Source: Orrella marina (lineage in GTDB: Bacteria > Pseudomonadota > Gammaproteobacteria > Burkholderiales > Burkholderiaceae_B). From it: a DNA stretch of 64,000 bases. The first letter of the stretch is position 1. Every line of letters starts with the position of its first letter. This document shows, piece after piece, positions 23,502-35,724 of the stretch. Both the position numbers and the translations under genes were made by a program. The notes under the pieces are model-generated. The model saw only the letters and a list, made by a program, of their open reading frames with translations, was not told where the DNA came from and searched no databases. The stretch spans positions 3,100,001-3,164,000 of the forward strand of contig NZ_CP028901.1 in NCBI RefSeq assembly GCF_003058465.1, read 5' to 3'.

Positions 23502-26159
23502 CTAATGGGTGACTGGAGTCGGATGGTTCTGCAAGTAGGTGACAAGTTGGCTGAGAGGCATGGGCCGCGCAAAGAGAAAACCCTGCATCTGATCGCATTG
23601 CCGATTTGCTAATTCTTTATGTTGTTCTAAGGTCTCTATGCCTTCAGCAACAACCAGCATCCCCATGTGGTGGGCCATCGTGATCACTCCTTCAACGATG
23701 GCTGCCATCCGTTGCTCTGATTTGGTGCGCTGTACAAAAGTCCGGTCTAGTTTCAGTTTATGTGTCGGTAGATCGCACAAGTAACTCAAGCTCGAGAACC
23801 CTGTTCCGAAATCGTCAATCGCGACTCCGACTCCCAGATGTTTGAGGGAGTCCATCAGTTTAAGAACGTTGTCAGTCCCATCGAGCAAGATGCTCTCGGT
23901 TACCTCGAGTTCCAGCTGTCCTGGTTGCATATCTGCCGCCTGAAGCGCACTACGTACATCGTCAAGAAATCCGTCGCGGTGGAACTGCAATGAGGATATG
24001 TTCACTGCAACAGATAAGGGCTTATCAAGTTTGTCATTGAGCGAACCGATTTCCTTGCAGGCATGATGAAGAATCCATCTTCCAATCGGAATAATTTGAC
24101 CTGATTGTTCCGACAATGGGATGAACTCACTCGGCATGATCAGCCCTCGTTTTGGGTGTAGCCATCGCACAAGTGCTTCGACGCCACAGATGGACTGATC
24201 GGCTGTTCGCAAGATGGGTTGATAGTGTATCTGGAACTGATCAGAATTGAGCGCTTCGTGTAATTCCTGTCGCACGGTCACGTTATGAACGGTTGCCTTT
24301 TCTCTACGATCTTTCGACCAGATCCAGGTATTGCGGCCCTGTTTCTTGGCTTCGGATAAGGCGAGATCCGCATAGTGGAACAGTTCGTGAGCGTGATCAA
24401 GTGGCTCAGAATTGCAGGCTATCCCAATGCTAGCACTCAGGTGAATGGGACGGTCTCCCACAAGAAGCGGTTCACCAACTGCCCTAAGAACTCTGTTGAC
24501 CGCATGAATTATCTCTGTCCTGTTGGAGTATCCTCGTAACAATATGGCAAATTCGTCCCCCGCTATTCTTGCGACGAAATCCCGTGGACCAGCAAGTTTC
24601 TTGAGCCTATTTCCTATGATCGAAAGTACTCTGCTTCCGATGTGATGCCCGAGCCCATCATTGATTGGTTTGAAATCATCCAGATCGATGGAAAGCAAGC
24701 CAATCAGGGATGGCGAGATCTTGCTCTCTTCGAACGCTTCGTTCATCAAATCAGTGAACGCGGATTGGTTAAGAAGTCCGGTCAGTACATCGTGAGTTGT
24801 CTGGTAGGTGATCTGTTGCGCCTGCTGTCGTTCTCGCGTGACGTCCTGTTGAATCTCGATGAAGTGTGAACACTCCTTCTCTTCATTGAAGACAGGTCGA
24901 ATCATGAGATGATTCCAGAACCAGCTTCCATCCTTACGGTAGTTCTTGATCACCACGTCTACTTCTGTTTGATTCTTCAAACCTTCGTATATCAAGCTAA
25001 CATGTTCAGGTGAGGTATCGGGACCTTCGAGAAAGCTGAGATCCCTCCCTATGACCTCTTCTGGTGCATATCCAGTAATCTGGAGAAACGCAGGATTCAC
25101 ATAGGTAGCTGGCGTATGCATTTGTCGCGCGTCGAGTAACACCAGTCCGTGTGGACTGGCTTCGATGCCGCGTTTCAGGTATCGAAGTTCGCATTGTTGC
25201 TTCTTGCGCTCGCTCACATCACGGCAGATTCCGTACACGCCAACAATCTTGGATTGAATGAGAACAGGAAAATTTGTAATCTCGAGATGATAAGTATGTC
25301 CTCTGGCATGGCGTCCAGCGGTTTCGTAGGTGACGGATTCTCCACAGCATGCTCTTTGAAATGCTTCCAGAGTGCTGTCACGATAGGCAGGGTCAATGAA
25401 CTCAGAAAAGTGAAAGCCAATGATGTCAGCCTGTCCATAACCACTAATCCTTTCAAACGATCGATTGCCCGATAAAAATCTTCCTTGCAGATCAAATGTG
25501 TAGACGCCATCGGGGTGATTCTCGAACAGGGCTTGATGCCATTGGGTCAGGACCAGGTGTTTGTGAGTGTCCCGATCGCGAAGTAAAGCGAGAGCCGCCA
25601 GTCCCGCTCCTCTTGCAAGAGACCTGAGATCGTTTTCACGAGGAAGATGGGGCTTTTGATAATAGGTCGCAAACGTTCCGAGTAACTCGCCGTTGCCCCC
25701 AATGATTGGCATGGACCAGCAAGCTTTCAACCCCTCCTCGTGCGCCAGATGATGGTAGCCGGACCAGTTGGAATCTGTGGAAATGTTTTTGGTGATAACC
25801 AGTTTCTTGTTGTGAGCGGCGAATCCACAAGTGCCTGTGTGCGCATTCACCGGGATACCTTGCATTGCCAGAACATAGTGCTCAGAGAAGCGAGGCCCCG
25901 ATACCAGGCTGAGTGTGTGGGACGTCTGGTCGTACTGCATGACCGACACAAGTGCGTCGGGAATCATCAGCTCAATCCAGTTCGTGATAGCACCGAGCGT
26001 CTCTGATAGAGAGTGCTGATGGACAATCATTTCGTGTATTCGTTGCTGTGAGTCAAGCAACGACTGCTCATCGGGTCTGTTCATCATGTCGCCTACCAAC
26101 CTGTCAGGTAAGGGTCTAGGTAACGGCATCGTTGGCCTTAACCGGACTGATGCATACAA
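23502..26159 (-). CDS. GAF-PAS-PAS-GGDEF-EAL cyclic-di-GMP protein
   Basis: This 885-residue soluble sensor-output protein has an N-terminal GAF domain (about 55-195), two PAS domains (about 210-325 and 330-450), GGDEF (about 460-620) and EAL (about 635-875). The diguanylate cyclase signature is RIAGDEF rather than GGDEF, and no RxxD inhibitory site precedes it. The phosphodiesterase motifs look complete: EALVRW, NISSLQF, ELEVTES, DDFGTGFSSLSYL, KLDRTFV and AEGIETLEQ. The second PAS resembles a LOV domain (GRDLSFLEGPDT) but lacks the photoactive cysteine. No membrane segment is seen. A start at 26087 (MMNRPDEQ), after GGTAGG, is equally likely. Confidence 0.9.
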   Translation of the reverse strand: MYASVRLRPTMPLPRPLPDRLVGDMMNRPDEQSLLDSQQRIHEMIVHQHSLSETLGAITNWIELMIPDALVSVMQYDQTSHTLSLVSGPRFSEHYVLAMQGIPVNAHTGTCGFAAHNKKLVITKNISTDSNWSGYHHLAHEEGLKACWSMPIIGGNGELLGTFATYYQKPHLPRENDLRSLARGAGLAALALLRDRDTHKHLVLTQWHQALFENHPDGVYTFDLQGRFLSGNRSFERISGYGQADIIGFHFSEFIDPAYRDSTLEAFQRACCGESVTYETAGRHARGHTYHLEITNFPVLIQSKIVGVYGICRDVSERKKQQCELRYLKRGIEASPHGLVLLDARQMHTPATYVNPAFLQITGYAPEEVIGRDLSFLEGPDTSPEHVSLIYEGLKNQTEVDVVIKNYRKDGSWFWNHLMIRPVFNEEKECSHFIEIQQDVTRERQQAQQITYQTTHDVLTGLLNQSAFTDLMNEAFEESKISPSLIGLLSIDLDDFKPINDGLGHHIGSRVLSIIGNRLKKLAGPRDFVARIAGDEFAILLRGYSNRTEIIHAVNRVLRAVGEPLLVGDRPIHLSASIGIACNSEPLDHAHELFHYADLALSEAKKQGRNTWIWSKDRREKATVHNVTVRQELHEALNSDQFQIHYQPILRTADQSICGVEALVRWLHPKRGLIMPSEFIPLSEQSGQIIPIGRWILHHACKEIGSLNDKLDKPLSVAVNISSLQFHRDGFLDDVRSALQAADMQPGQLELEVTESILLDGTDNVLKLMDSLKHLGVGVAIDDFGTGFSSLSYLCDLPTHKLKLDRTFVQRTKSEQRMAAIVEGVITMAHHMGMLVVAEGIETLEQHKELANRQCDQMQGFLFARPMPLSQLVTYLQNHPTPVTH

Positions 26160-26382
26160 ATTATGCCGTCATGATGAAAGCCTGGGAAGAACGCCATGCA
26201 ACTCGCCCGAAAAGGAAACTCGTGACATTCTACCGATGTGAAACAGCAGTTACTTATATGCTTAAGAAATATGCATATTGATGCTATTCAAAAATAGTAT
26301 CTTTTCCGTGATCAAGAAGCCAGACAGCCGACTCTTGCGAAGCCTCAGGTGTTGTCGATGAAGCTGATCCATAGCCTGTCAA

Positions 26383-27834
26383 TCATTTGCCGATACAAAA
26401 GCTAGAAAAGATACGTCCCAGCAGGTCGTCTGACGTCATCCTGCCGGTGATTTCCCCAAGCTGGTCGTGGCATAGCCTCAATTCTTCTGCTAACAGATCC
26501 AGAACAGCATCATTGAGTCTTGCATGGTCCCTGGCTAGCTCAAGGTGCTCCAACGCGGCTTGCATGGCCTGGATGTGACGCTCGCGACCGAGCCAGGGAG
26601 ATGCCTCACCCAGTGTCCTGCCTGAAGCATCCAGGATAGCCTGGCGAAGGCTGTCGAGCCCTTTCCTTGTCTTGGCTGATACCCGGACCGTTCCAGACGA
26701 TTGAAATGGCTCAGAGGATGAGTCGATCAAATCCACTTTGTTTAAGACGTTGAGCAGGATCTTTCCTTTCAGTACGTCCCCGTGGAGTGTCGGGTCCAGT
26801 ACGGAGACTGGATGACGGCTATCCATGACATTAAGAATAACGTCAGCAGACCGGATCTCAGCCCAGCTTCGCTCGATACCTATCATCTCGATCTGATCTG
26901 TCGCATCACGCAAGCCAGCTGTGTCAGTGACCGTGACAGGCACTCCATCTAGATTCAAGGTTTCACGGATGGAGTCTCTAGTCGTACCAGCGATGTCAGT
27001 GACAATCGCAATATCCTGATCGAACAACGCGTTCATCAGACTGGATTTTCCGACGTTGGGCTGCCCTGCCAGAACAACCTTCAGGCCTTCTCTCAGGAAG
27101 CGACTCTGCTTCGCAATTTCAAGCGTCTCACAAAGCTTGCTGTATACCGTTTCCAGACGGGATCGCACCTGGTACTTCTCGATGAATTCGATTTCTTCTT
27201 CCGGGAAATCGAGTGTGGCTTCAACCAGAATCCGCAGTTCAACCAGATCTTCGATCAGTCTGGTGACTTCTTCAGAGAACCTGCCGCTAAGTGATGCTGC
27301 CGCGGCTTTAGCGGCTGCGGTCGAGTTGGCATCAATCAAGTCAGCGATTGCCTCTGCTTGAGCCAGGTCGATCTTGTCATTCAGAAAGGCTCTGAGGGTG
27401 AACTCCCCAGCGTTGGCCAGACGCAGTCCGTATGCCTTTCCAACTTCAAGACAATGGGCAAGCAGGATGCGGAGCACCGCAGGACCACCATGTCCTTGCA
27501 GTTCGAGTATGTCTTCTCCGGTATAGGAAGCGGGTGCCTGGAAATACAGGGCAATACCATAATCCAGCACTGTCTGGTCAGCGCCTGGGAAAGGAAGGTA
27601 GTGAGCGTGCCGTGGGATCAGGTCCCGCCCGAGGAGTTTCTTGATGAACTGGCGCAGGTTTGGGCCGGAGATACGAATCACACCTACGCCACCCTTACCC
27701 ATTGCTGTTGCGATCGCAGCAATGGGCTCAGGCGCGCCTGAATCGGCACTTATCGGTGCGGCTGATTCGCCGACTGGTTCATTTTGCGGGTGATATACCA
27801 CTGCTGTGCAATCGAGAGAATGTTGTTCACGCAC
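26383..27834 (-). CDS. mnmE: tRNA modification GTPase MnmE (TrmE)
   Basis: MnmE is the GTPase partner of MnmG in wobble-uridine modification. The N-terminal folate-binding domain begins at PIAAIATAMGKGGVGVIRIS. The inserted G domain has GQPNVGKSSLMNAL near residue 235, DIAGTTRD, DTAGLRD and NKVD. The protein ends with the essential FCIGK tail, whose cysteine matters for activity. The start is unclear: no ATG precedes PIAAIAT in frame, and the GTG used here lies inside the yidC 3' end; another GTG is at 27801. So the first 40 or so residues may be shorter in reality. Confidence 0.94.
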   Translation of the reverse strand: MREQHSLDCTAVVYHPQNEPVGESAAPISADSGAPEPIAAIATAMGKGGVGVIRISGPNLRQFIKKLLGRDLIPRHAHYLPFPGADQTVLDYGIALYFQAPASYTGEDILELQGHGGPAVLRILLAHCLEVGKAYGLRLANAGEFTLRAFLNDKIDLAQAEAIADLIDANSTAAAKAAAASLSGRFSEEVTRLIEDLVELRILVEATLDFPEEEIEFIEKYQVRSRLETVYSKLCETLEIAKQSRFLREGLKVVLAGQPNVGKSSLMNALFDQDIAIVTDIAGTTRDSIRETLNLDGVPVTVTDTAGLRDATDQIEMIGIERSWAEIRSADVILNVMDSRHPVSVLDPTLHGDVLKGKILLNVLNKVDLIDSSSEPFQSSGTVRVSAKTRKGLDSLRQAILDASGRTLGEASPWLGRERHIQAMQAALEHLELARDHARLNDAVLDLLAEELRLCHDQLGEITGRMTSDDLLGRIFSSFCIGK

Positions 27835-29423
27835 CAGTAAAGTACCAGTCCGGCCGGGAAGAAAAACATCATTCCACCAAACACCAGCGGCATGAGCATC
27901 ATGACCTTGGCCTGCATTGGGTCCGGAGGTGTAGGGTTGAGTTTGATCTGCAGGAACATCGTTGCCATCATGACTGCTGGCAGGATAAAGAACGGGTCAC
28001 GCGCTGACAGGTCGTCCACCCACAAAATCCAGGGAGCCCCGCGCATTTCCACACTGGCCAGTAGCACCCAGTAAAGTGAAATGAAGACAGGGATCTGGAT
28101 CAGAATCGGCAGACATCCTCCAAGTGGATTGATCTTCTCAGTCCGATACATCTCCATCATTGCCGTGTTGAGCTTCTGGCGATCATCGCCATATTTCTCT
28201 TTAAGTGCCTGCAGTCTAGGCGCAACCAGCTTCATTTTGGCCATCGAACGATAGCTCGCGGCCGACAACGGGTAGAAGGCCAGCTTGATCAGGATCGTCA
28301 GGGCAACAATTGTCCACCCCCAGTTACCGATGACATCATGAATCCAGGTCATCAGAACGAACAAAGGACGTGCAATGATGGTCAGCCAGCCGTAATCAAC
28401 CACCAGGCCCAGTCCGGGAGCGAGTTCGTTGAGCTGGTCCTGATCTTGAGGTCCGACCCACAGTTTGGCTTGCAGGGATGCATTTTGCTCGGCATTGATG
28501 GAACCAAGCGGCTCGATACTGCGAACTGCATACAGATTCTGTCCGAGAGGCGCCATTTCATAGGAGCGTTCTTTTCCTTGTGGTGGAACCCAGGCAGTAA
28601 CGAAGTAATGCTGGATCATGGCGAACCAGCCGTCTGAAGCCTGACGGATATAGTCGCCTTTCTTCTTCTCGATGTCTGAGAAGGATACCTTCTGGAATTT
28701 GTCCTGTTCCGAGTAAATGGCTGGCCCGGTGAAGGTGTGATAGAAGCTTGAGGTGTTCTCCGGGTCCTCGCCATCACGCGTAATCTGAAGATACAGTGAA
28801 GGATTGACGGGCGAGTCATTAAGGTTCTCAATCTGATGGTCAACATCGATTGCGTAGGACCCTTTGTGCAGAGTGAAGGTCTTGGTTACTTTGACACCGC
28901 CGGACTCGGCAACAAACTGAACAGGCAGAGTGTCTCCGGTCATGTTGGTGTCGCCACCCACAAACTCGAACCGGGTCAGGTGGGTGGGAAAGCTAGAGCC
29001 ATCCTCTGCGCCAACAACACCGGTCTGCACGACATAGGTGTGCAGGTTGCCTTGCTCCAGAAGGACAAAAGGCTCGTTTTTGTCATCCGAAGATGGATAC
29101 TTGAGCAGGTCTGCACCAACGAGCTGAGCTCCGTTGAGATCGAAATGCAGTCTCAGGACGTCAGTCGTTACGGTGATGGTTTCAGCTGGATCGGGTGCGG
29201 GTGGTTGCGCCATCGGCGTGGCAGCAGGGGTTCCGCTGGCGTTTTGCGGAGCACTGGGAACACCAGCTGGCCCAGAAGCATTACCAGATGCCGTGGACTC
29301 TTGGCTTTGAGGGGCGGGTCCACCAAATATTGAGGTTCCACCTTGATGAATCTGCCAGTTGCTCCAGAGCATGAGCAACGAGAAAGCAAAAATCATCAGT
29401 AGGATAGTGCGACGGATATCCAT
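27750..29423 (-). CDS. yidC: membrane protein insertase YidC
   Basis: YidC inserts and folds inner-membrane proteins with or without SecYEG. It is 557 residues, normal for proteobacteria: an N-terminal membrane anchor (TILLMIFAFSLLMLWSNW), a Pro/Ala/Ser-rich linker, a large periplasmic domain, then the conserved five-helix insertase domain (WGWTIVALTILIKLAFYPLS, then NPLGGCLPILIQIPVFISLY) and a basic tail. It overlaps mnmE downstream by up to 85 bases and follows yidD in the conserved order. Confidence 0.96.
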   Translation of the reverse strand: MDIRRTILLMIFAFSLLMLWSNWQIHQGGTSIFGGPAPQSQESTASGNASGPAGVPSAPQNASGTPAATPMAQPPAPDPAETITVTTDVLRLHFDLNGAQLVGADLLKYPSSDDKNEPFVLLEQGNLHTYVVQTGVVGAEDGSSFPTHLTRFEFVGGDTNMTGDTLPVQFVAESGGVKVTKTFTLHKGSYAIDVDHQIENLNDSPVNPSLYLQITRDGEDPENTSSFYHTFTGPAIYSEQDKFQKVSFSDIEKKKGDYIRQASDGWFAMIQHYFVTAWVPPQGKERSYEMAPLGQNLYAVRSIEPLGSINAEQNASLQAKLWVGPQDQDQLNELAPGLGLVVDYGWLTIIARPLFVLMTWIHDVIGNWGWTIVALTILIKLAFYPLSAASYRSMAKMKLVAPRLQALKEKYGDDRQKLNTAMMEMYRTEKINPLGGCLPILIQIPVFISLYWVLLASVEMRGAPWILWVDDLSARDPFFILPAVMMATMFLQIKLNPTPPDPMQAKVMMLMPLVFGGMMFFFPAGLVLYWCVNNILSIAQQWYITRKMNQSANQPHR

Positions 29424-29482
29424 TCTTAGCGAGCTACCTGAGGAGAATTCAAGAAAACATGGCAGTGTAGCCTTATTCGGTG

Positions 29483-29716
29483 TCAGTGATCATGTGGTTT
29501 GGATTTCGAAACCGGATCGTGGCCACCGTGACTCCAGGGATGACATCGGGAAAGTCTCCTGATGGTCATCCAGCTGCCTTGCAAAGCGCCATGTTCGCGC
29601 AGTGCTTCAATCGCATACTGTGAACAGGTTGGTGTAAAACGGCAGTTACTTCCAACCCATGGACTGAGAAAAAACTGATAGCCTCTTACGAGCTTGATGA
29701 GAAGCCAGGCAATCAT
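29483..29716 (-). CDS. yidD: membrane protein insertion efficiency factor YidD
   Basis: This small protein associates with the inner membrane and helps YidC-dependent insertion. The family core is clear: LVRGYQFFLSPWVGSNCRFT and PTCSQYAIEALREHGALQGS. It is 77 residues. Its ATG overlaps the TGA of the restored rnpA frame (ATGA), so translation is coupled to rnpA as in many bacteria. Confidence 0.95.
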   Translation of the reverse strand: MIAWLLIKLVRGYQFFLSPWVGSNCRFTPTCSQYAIEALREHGALQGSWMTIRRLSRCHPWSHGGHDPVSKSKPHDH

Positions 29717-30068
29717 GACTTGAGCAGTCTATGGGTCAGGTTGCTGCATTCGAAAGCGATCAATTGCTTGAGCGCTGTCAGGGACAAGGGTGCAACTTTA
29801 GAATGCACTCTAAATGCGTAAGTTCCTGGGGAAGCAGATGTTGATTGTTTCTGAAAAATTCTCGCACGACCCGCTTGACGGCGTTTCGGGAAACGGCGTG
29901 CTTCAGGAAGCGCTTAGGAACAATCAATCCCAGTCGGGCGCACTCGGTATTGCTGGCCCGCTTGTGATTCAGGACGAGAACGGACCCTCTTGCGACAGGC
30001 CGTGTTCTTAAGGTAGCCGCAAAGTCGGAAGGTTGCAGCATCCTAGCGGCGCGCGGAAACTCCGGCAT
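29713..30068 (-). CDS. rnpA: ribonuclease P protein component, with apparent one-base deletion
   Basis: RnpA is the protein subunit of RNase P, which matures tRNA 5' ends. The family core RLGLIVPKRFLKHAVSRNAV then KRVVREFFR is intact, but the frame then runs into LECILKLHPCP and stops at 29778 after 96 residues. One frame over, the sequence continues PGTYAFRVHSKVAPLSLTAL then KQLIAFECSNLTHRLLKS and ends at a TGA overlapping the yidD start, as expected for a complete gene. The total, 356 bases, is one short of 119 codons. The likely site is the G4 run (plus strand) at 29828-29831. An assembly error is the simplest explanation. Confidence 0.88.
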
Positions 30069-30122
30069 AACGCCACCTACCAGATAGACGGTAAAACAAA
30101 GTGCAAGTTGTGCAGGTCGCCA

Positions 30123-30148
30123 GGCCCAGTGTCGGAAACACTGGGGCC
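30123..30148 (-). other. hairpin between rpmH and rnpA
   Basis: On the minus strand GGCCCCAGTGT and ACACTGGGCC pair around a 5-base loop with one bulged C. It lies between the rpmH stop and rnpA. No U run follows. A role in adjusting rnpA expression relative to rpmH is plausible but inferred. Confidence 0.4.
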
Positions 30149-30167
30149 GGAGGCAGTCTGATACATG

Positions 30168-30302
30168 TTAGACGGCCAGACGCTTGCGACCCTTGGCACG
30201 ACGTGCATTGATCACTGCGCGGCCACCACGCGTTTTCATGCGCACACGAAATCCGTGCGTACGCTTACGGCGGGTAACTGACGGTTGATAAGTTCTTTTC
30301 AT
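30168..30302 (-). CDS. rpmH: 50S ribosomal protein L34
   Basis: This 44-residue, very basic protein begins [20 protein letters not shown] and ends [11 protein letters not shown], a typical complete L34. It heads the rpmH-rnpA-yidD-yidC-mnmE operon and diverges from dnaA, the conserved arrangement. Confidence 0.98.
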   Translation of the reverse strand: MKRTYQPSVTRRKRTHGFRVRMKTRGGRAVINARRAKGRKRLAV

Positions 30303-30428
30303 GACATCACTCGAAATGTAATCCCGGTCCCCCGGAAAAGCCCTCTATTTCAACAGTTATTTGAAAGATAGTCAAATATCACAATTTCTTCAGTCGATGT
30401 ATCCAAATGTCCTAGAGTATCCTGTCCC

Positions 30429-30437
30429 TGTGGATAA
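30429..30437 (-). promoter_or_regulatory. DnaA box upstream of dnaA
   Basis: The minus strand reads TTATCCACA exactly, 45 bases before the dnaA start. A single box here fits autoregulation of dnaA by DnaA. The 179-base gap between rpmH and dnaA must also hold both divergent promoters; I cannot assign them. Confidence 0.6.
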
Positions 30438-30481
30438 CCTATCTACAAACAGTTAAAATCAAGGTTTACCTAAGCAGCATT

Positions 30482-31945
30482 ATGGATGAATTCTGGCAAG
30501 CCTGTCTCGAGACGCTCGAGCAGGAGCTTCCCCCTCAACAAATGAACGCCTGGATCAGGCCACTGACACCGATCGATTTCGATGATGCGGAATCGACGGT
30601 GCGGATTGCTGCGCCCAATCGTTTCAAGCTTGACTGGGTCAAGAAGAACTTCACTTCGCGGATTGAAGAGCTCGCAAGTGACTTTTTCGAGAAACCTGTT
30701 TCTTTGACGCTGACCCTGGCTGCTCCTGGAGCGGGATCTGGTCTGCGTCCACTGGCTAGCCCTGAGACGGGTGCACGACAGTCTGCAGGAGCGAGTGGTA
30801 CCCAGGCAGCAGCGCAGCAGGGGGGCATTACACCGAATCTCACATCCGTTCAGCCGTTGTCAGGTCAGCCTGCTGTGCACGCCAAACCGGCAACGGCTGA
30901 CAGTGAGAAGAATCTGCCTAACCCGTCGCGTTTGAATGCCAACCTGACTTTCCAGACGTTTGTGACCGGGAAGGCCAACCAGCTTGCACGGGCTGCAGCA
31001 TTGCAGGTTGCAGAGAATCCGGGACGTTCTTACAACCCGCTGTTTCTGTACGGGGGTGTTGGCCTCGGGAAAACGCACCTCATCCATGCGATCGGTAACT
31101 CGATGCTCCAGCGCCGCAATGACGTACGAGTACGGTATGTCCATGCTGACCAGTACGTTTCCGATGTGGTCAAAGCCTACCAGCGTAAGGCATTTGACGA
31201 TTTCAAGCGGTACTATCATTCGCTTGATCTGCTCTTGATTGACGATATTCAGTTTTTCTCGGGAAAGAACCGGACGCAGGAAGAGTTTTTCTATGCGTTT
31301 GAGGCAATGGTGGTTCAGCACAAGCAAATCATCATCACCAGTGACACCTATCCCAAGGAGCTGTCCGGAATCGATGACCGACTGATCTCTCGCTTCGACT
31401 CCGGACTGACGGTGGCTATTGAGCCACCGGAACTGGAGATGCGAGTGGCTATTCTGTTGCGCAAAGCGGAAGTCGAGGGCGTGCGCATGCCTGAAGAGGT
31501 GGCGTTCTTCATTGCAAAGCATCTGCGTAGTAACGTGCGGGAGCTTGAAGGTGCGCTTCACAAGGTCCTCGCCTACAGCCGTTTTCACGGACGTAACGAA
31601 CTGTCAGTCGAATTGTGCAGGGAAGCGTTGAAGGATTTGCTGTCGGTCTTCAATGGACAGATTACGGTTGAGAATATTCAGAAGACGGTCGCGGACTTCT
31701 ACAAGATCAAGGTCGCCGACATGTACTCGAAACGCAGACCTGCCAGTATTGCGGTTCCCAGGCAGATAGCGATGTACCTGGCGAAAGAGCTGACACAGAA
31801 AAGTCTGCCAGAGATTGGCGAACTTTTTGGGGGACGCGACCACACCACGGTGCTACATGCAGTCAGAAAAATTACCGAATTACGGGGCAAGCAAGCAGAA
31901 TTGAATCACGCGTTGCACGTGCTCGAACAAACTCTCAAAGGATGA
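30482..31945 (+). CDS. dnaA: chromosomal replication initiator protein DnaA
   Basis: DnaA binds DnaA boxes and opens oriC in its ATP form. It is 487 residues: domain I ([20 protein letters not shown]), a variable Ala/Gly/Gln-rich domain II (about 85-145), the AAA+ domain III with Walker [11 protein letters not shown] near residue 190 and Walker [10 protein letters not shown], and the domain IV box-binding helix-turn-helix with [15 protein letters not shown]. dnaN follows after three bases. Confidence 0.98.
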   Translation: MDEFWQACLETLEQELPPQQMNAWIRPLTPIDFDDAESTVRIAAPNRFKLDWVKKNFTSRIEELASDFFEKPVSLTLTLAAPGAGSGLRPLASPETGARQSAGASGTQAAAQQGGITPNLTSVQPLSGQPAVHAKPATADSEKNLPNPSRLNANLTFQTFVTGKANQLARAAALQVAENPGRSYNPLFLYGGVGLGKTHLIHAIGNSMLQRRNDVRVRYVHADQYVSDVVKAYQRKAFDDFKRYYHSLDLLLIDDIQFFSGKNRTQEEFFYAFEAMVVQHKQIIITSDTYPKELSGIDDRLISRFDSGLTVAIEPPELEMRVAILLRKAEVEGVRMPEEVAFFIAKHLRSNVRELEGALHKVLAYSRFHGRNELSVELCREALKDLLSVFNGQITVENIQKTVADFYKIKVADMYSKRRPASIAVPRQIAMYLAKELTQKSLPEIGELFGGRDHTTVLHAVRKITELRGKQAELNHALHVLEQTLKG

Positions 31946-31948
31946 TCC

Positions 31949-33061
31949 ATGCGACTGATCTCGACAAGCAGGGATGAACTGCTAAAGCCATTATTGACAG
32001 TGGCTGGTATTGTTGAACGACGGCACACGATGCCCATTCTTGCCAACGTCCTGATTAAGAAAGTGGGTACATCGGTGTTCTTTATCGCGACCGATCTGGA
32101 AGTACAGATTTCCGCGAAGGCTGTCTTCGATGAGACTCCTGAAGAATCAGCAACAACCGTCAACACCCGCAAGCTGATAGATGTCCTCCGGGCCTTGCCG
32201 TCGGTAGGACAGGTATCACTGTCGGTGGAAAAGTCCAAGTTGCTGATCCAGTGCGGCAAGAGCCGGTTTACCATTCAGACTGTCAGCGCGAACGAGTTCC
32301 CGACGCTGACCGAACTGACACGCAGCGACATTGAGATCAATATTCCGTCGAACAAGCTCAAGCACTTGTTCAATATGACCCATTATTCGATGGCCCAGCA
32401 GGACATTCGGTATTACCTGAATGGTACTTTGCTGGTGTTCGAGCCGACGTTGCTTCATGCGGTCGGTACCGATGCTCATCGTCTGGCACATTGCGCGGTC
32501 GAGATTGAAGGAGTGGAAGAACCACATGACATCATTCTTCCCAGAAAGACAGTCACAGAGCTTCAACGCATGCTTCCAGACTCGGACGATCAGGTAAGGC
32601 TACAGGTAGGTATCGGACAGGTGCGATTCAGCTTTGGTAATGTCGAACTTATTTCCAAGCTGGTCGAAGGCAAATTCCCGGATTACAAACGGGTTCTTCC
32701 GACCGACTATGTCTGCTACTTCGATGTCGAGCGTGAACAGCTCCTTGGTAGTCTGAATCGCGCGGCGATTCTCACTACAAACGAAAAGCTGCGCAGTGTC
32801 AGAGTTCAGCTTGGGGATAACCTCATGACGATCTCTTCAAGTAATGCGGACCAGGAAGCCGCGAACGAAGAACTCGAGATCGACTATTCATTCTCGCCCC
32901 TTGATATCGGCTTTAACGTAACCTATCTGCAGGATTTCCTGTCGAGCGTGAAGTCCGAAACAGTTCGCTGGTCGGTCAAGCCAGAGACCAGTTCCTCAGT
33001 ACTTCTAGGAGTACCAGGCGAGGATTCCTTTCAGTACGTCGTAATGCCAATGCGGATTTAA
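31949..33061 (+). CDS. dnaN: DNA polymerase III beta subunit (sliding clamp)
   Basis: The ring-shaped processivity clamp of the replicative polymerase. It is 370 residues with three clamp domains and the usual C-terminus ([20 protein letters not shown]). It lies three bases after dnaA and five before gyrB, so the three form one transcription unit. recF is absent between dnaN and gyrB, as is common in Burkholderiales. Confidence 0.98.
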   Translation: MRLISTSRDELLKPLLTVAGIVERRHTMPILANVLIKKVGTSVFFIATDLEVQISAKAVFDETPEESATTVNTRKLIDVLRALPSVGQVSLSVEKSKLLIQCGKSRFTIQTVSANEFPTLTELTRSDIEINIPSNKLKHLFNMTHYSMAQQDIRYYLNGTLLVFEPTLLHAVGTDAHRLAHCAVEIEGVEEPHDIILPRKTVTELQRMLPDSDDQVRLQVGIGQVRFSFGNVELISKLVEGKFPDYKRVLPTDYVCYFDVEREQLLGSLNRAAILTTNEKLRSVRVQLGDNLMTISSSNADQEAANEELEIDYSFSPLDIGFNVTYLQDFLSSVKSETVRWSVKPETSSSVLLGVPGEDSFQYVVMPMRI

Positions 33062-33066
33062 TCAAT

Positions 33067-35516
<2,450 letters not shown>

Positions 35517-35638
35517 GCGTTGTTGTAGGTAGATATAAAATATGAGCCAAATAGACCCACAAACAGAGATGTTGTAGGATCCGATTAGAACTTAGATTTA
35601 TCCGGAGTAGTTTAGATTTTCCGGTTTAATCTTAGATA

Positions 35639-35663
35639 GGCCACCTTCGGGTGGTCTTTTTTT
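35639..35663 (+). terminator. rho-independent terminator after gyrB
   Basis: A 7 bp stem (GGCCACC with GGTGGTC), a TTCG tetraloop and a run of seven T make a classic terminator 122 bases after the gyrB stop. It also marks the end of the core gene block before the accessory island. Confidence 0.9.
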
Positions 35664-35724
35664 GCATCAAGATCCTTAGGAGTGATTAATTAATAACAAA
35701 TATTTTAATGAGTTTCAAAACAGA

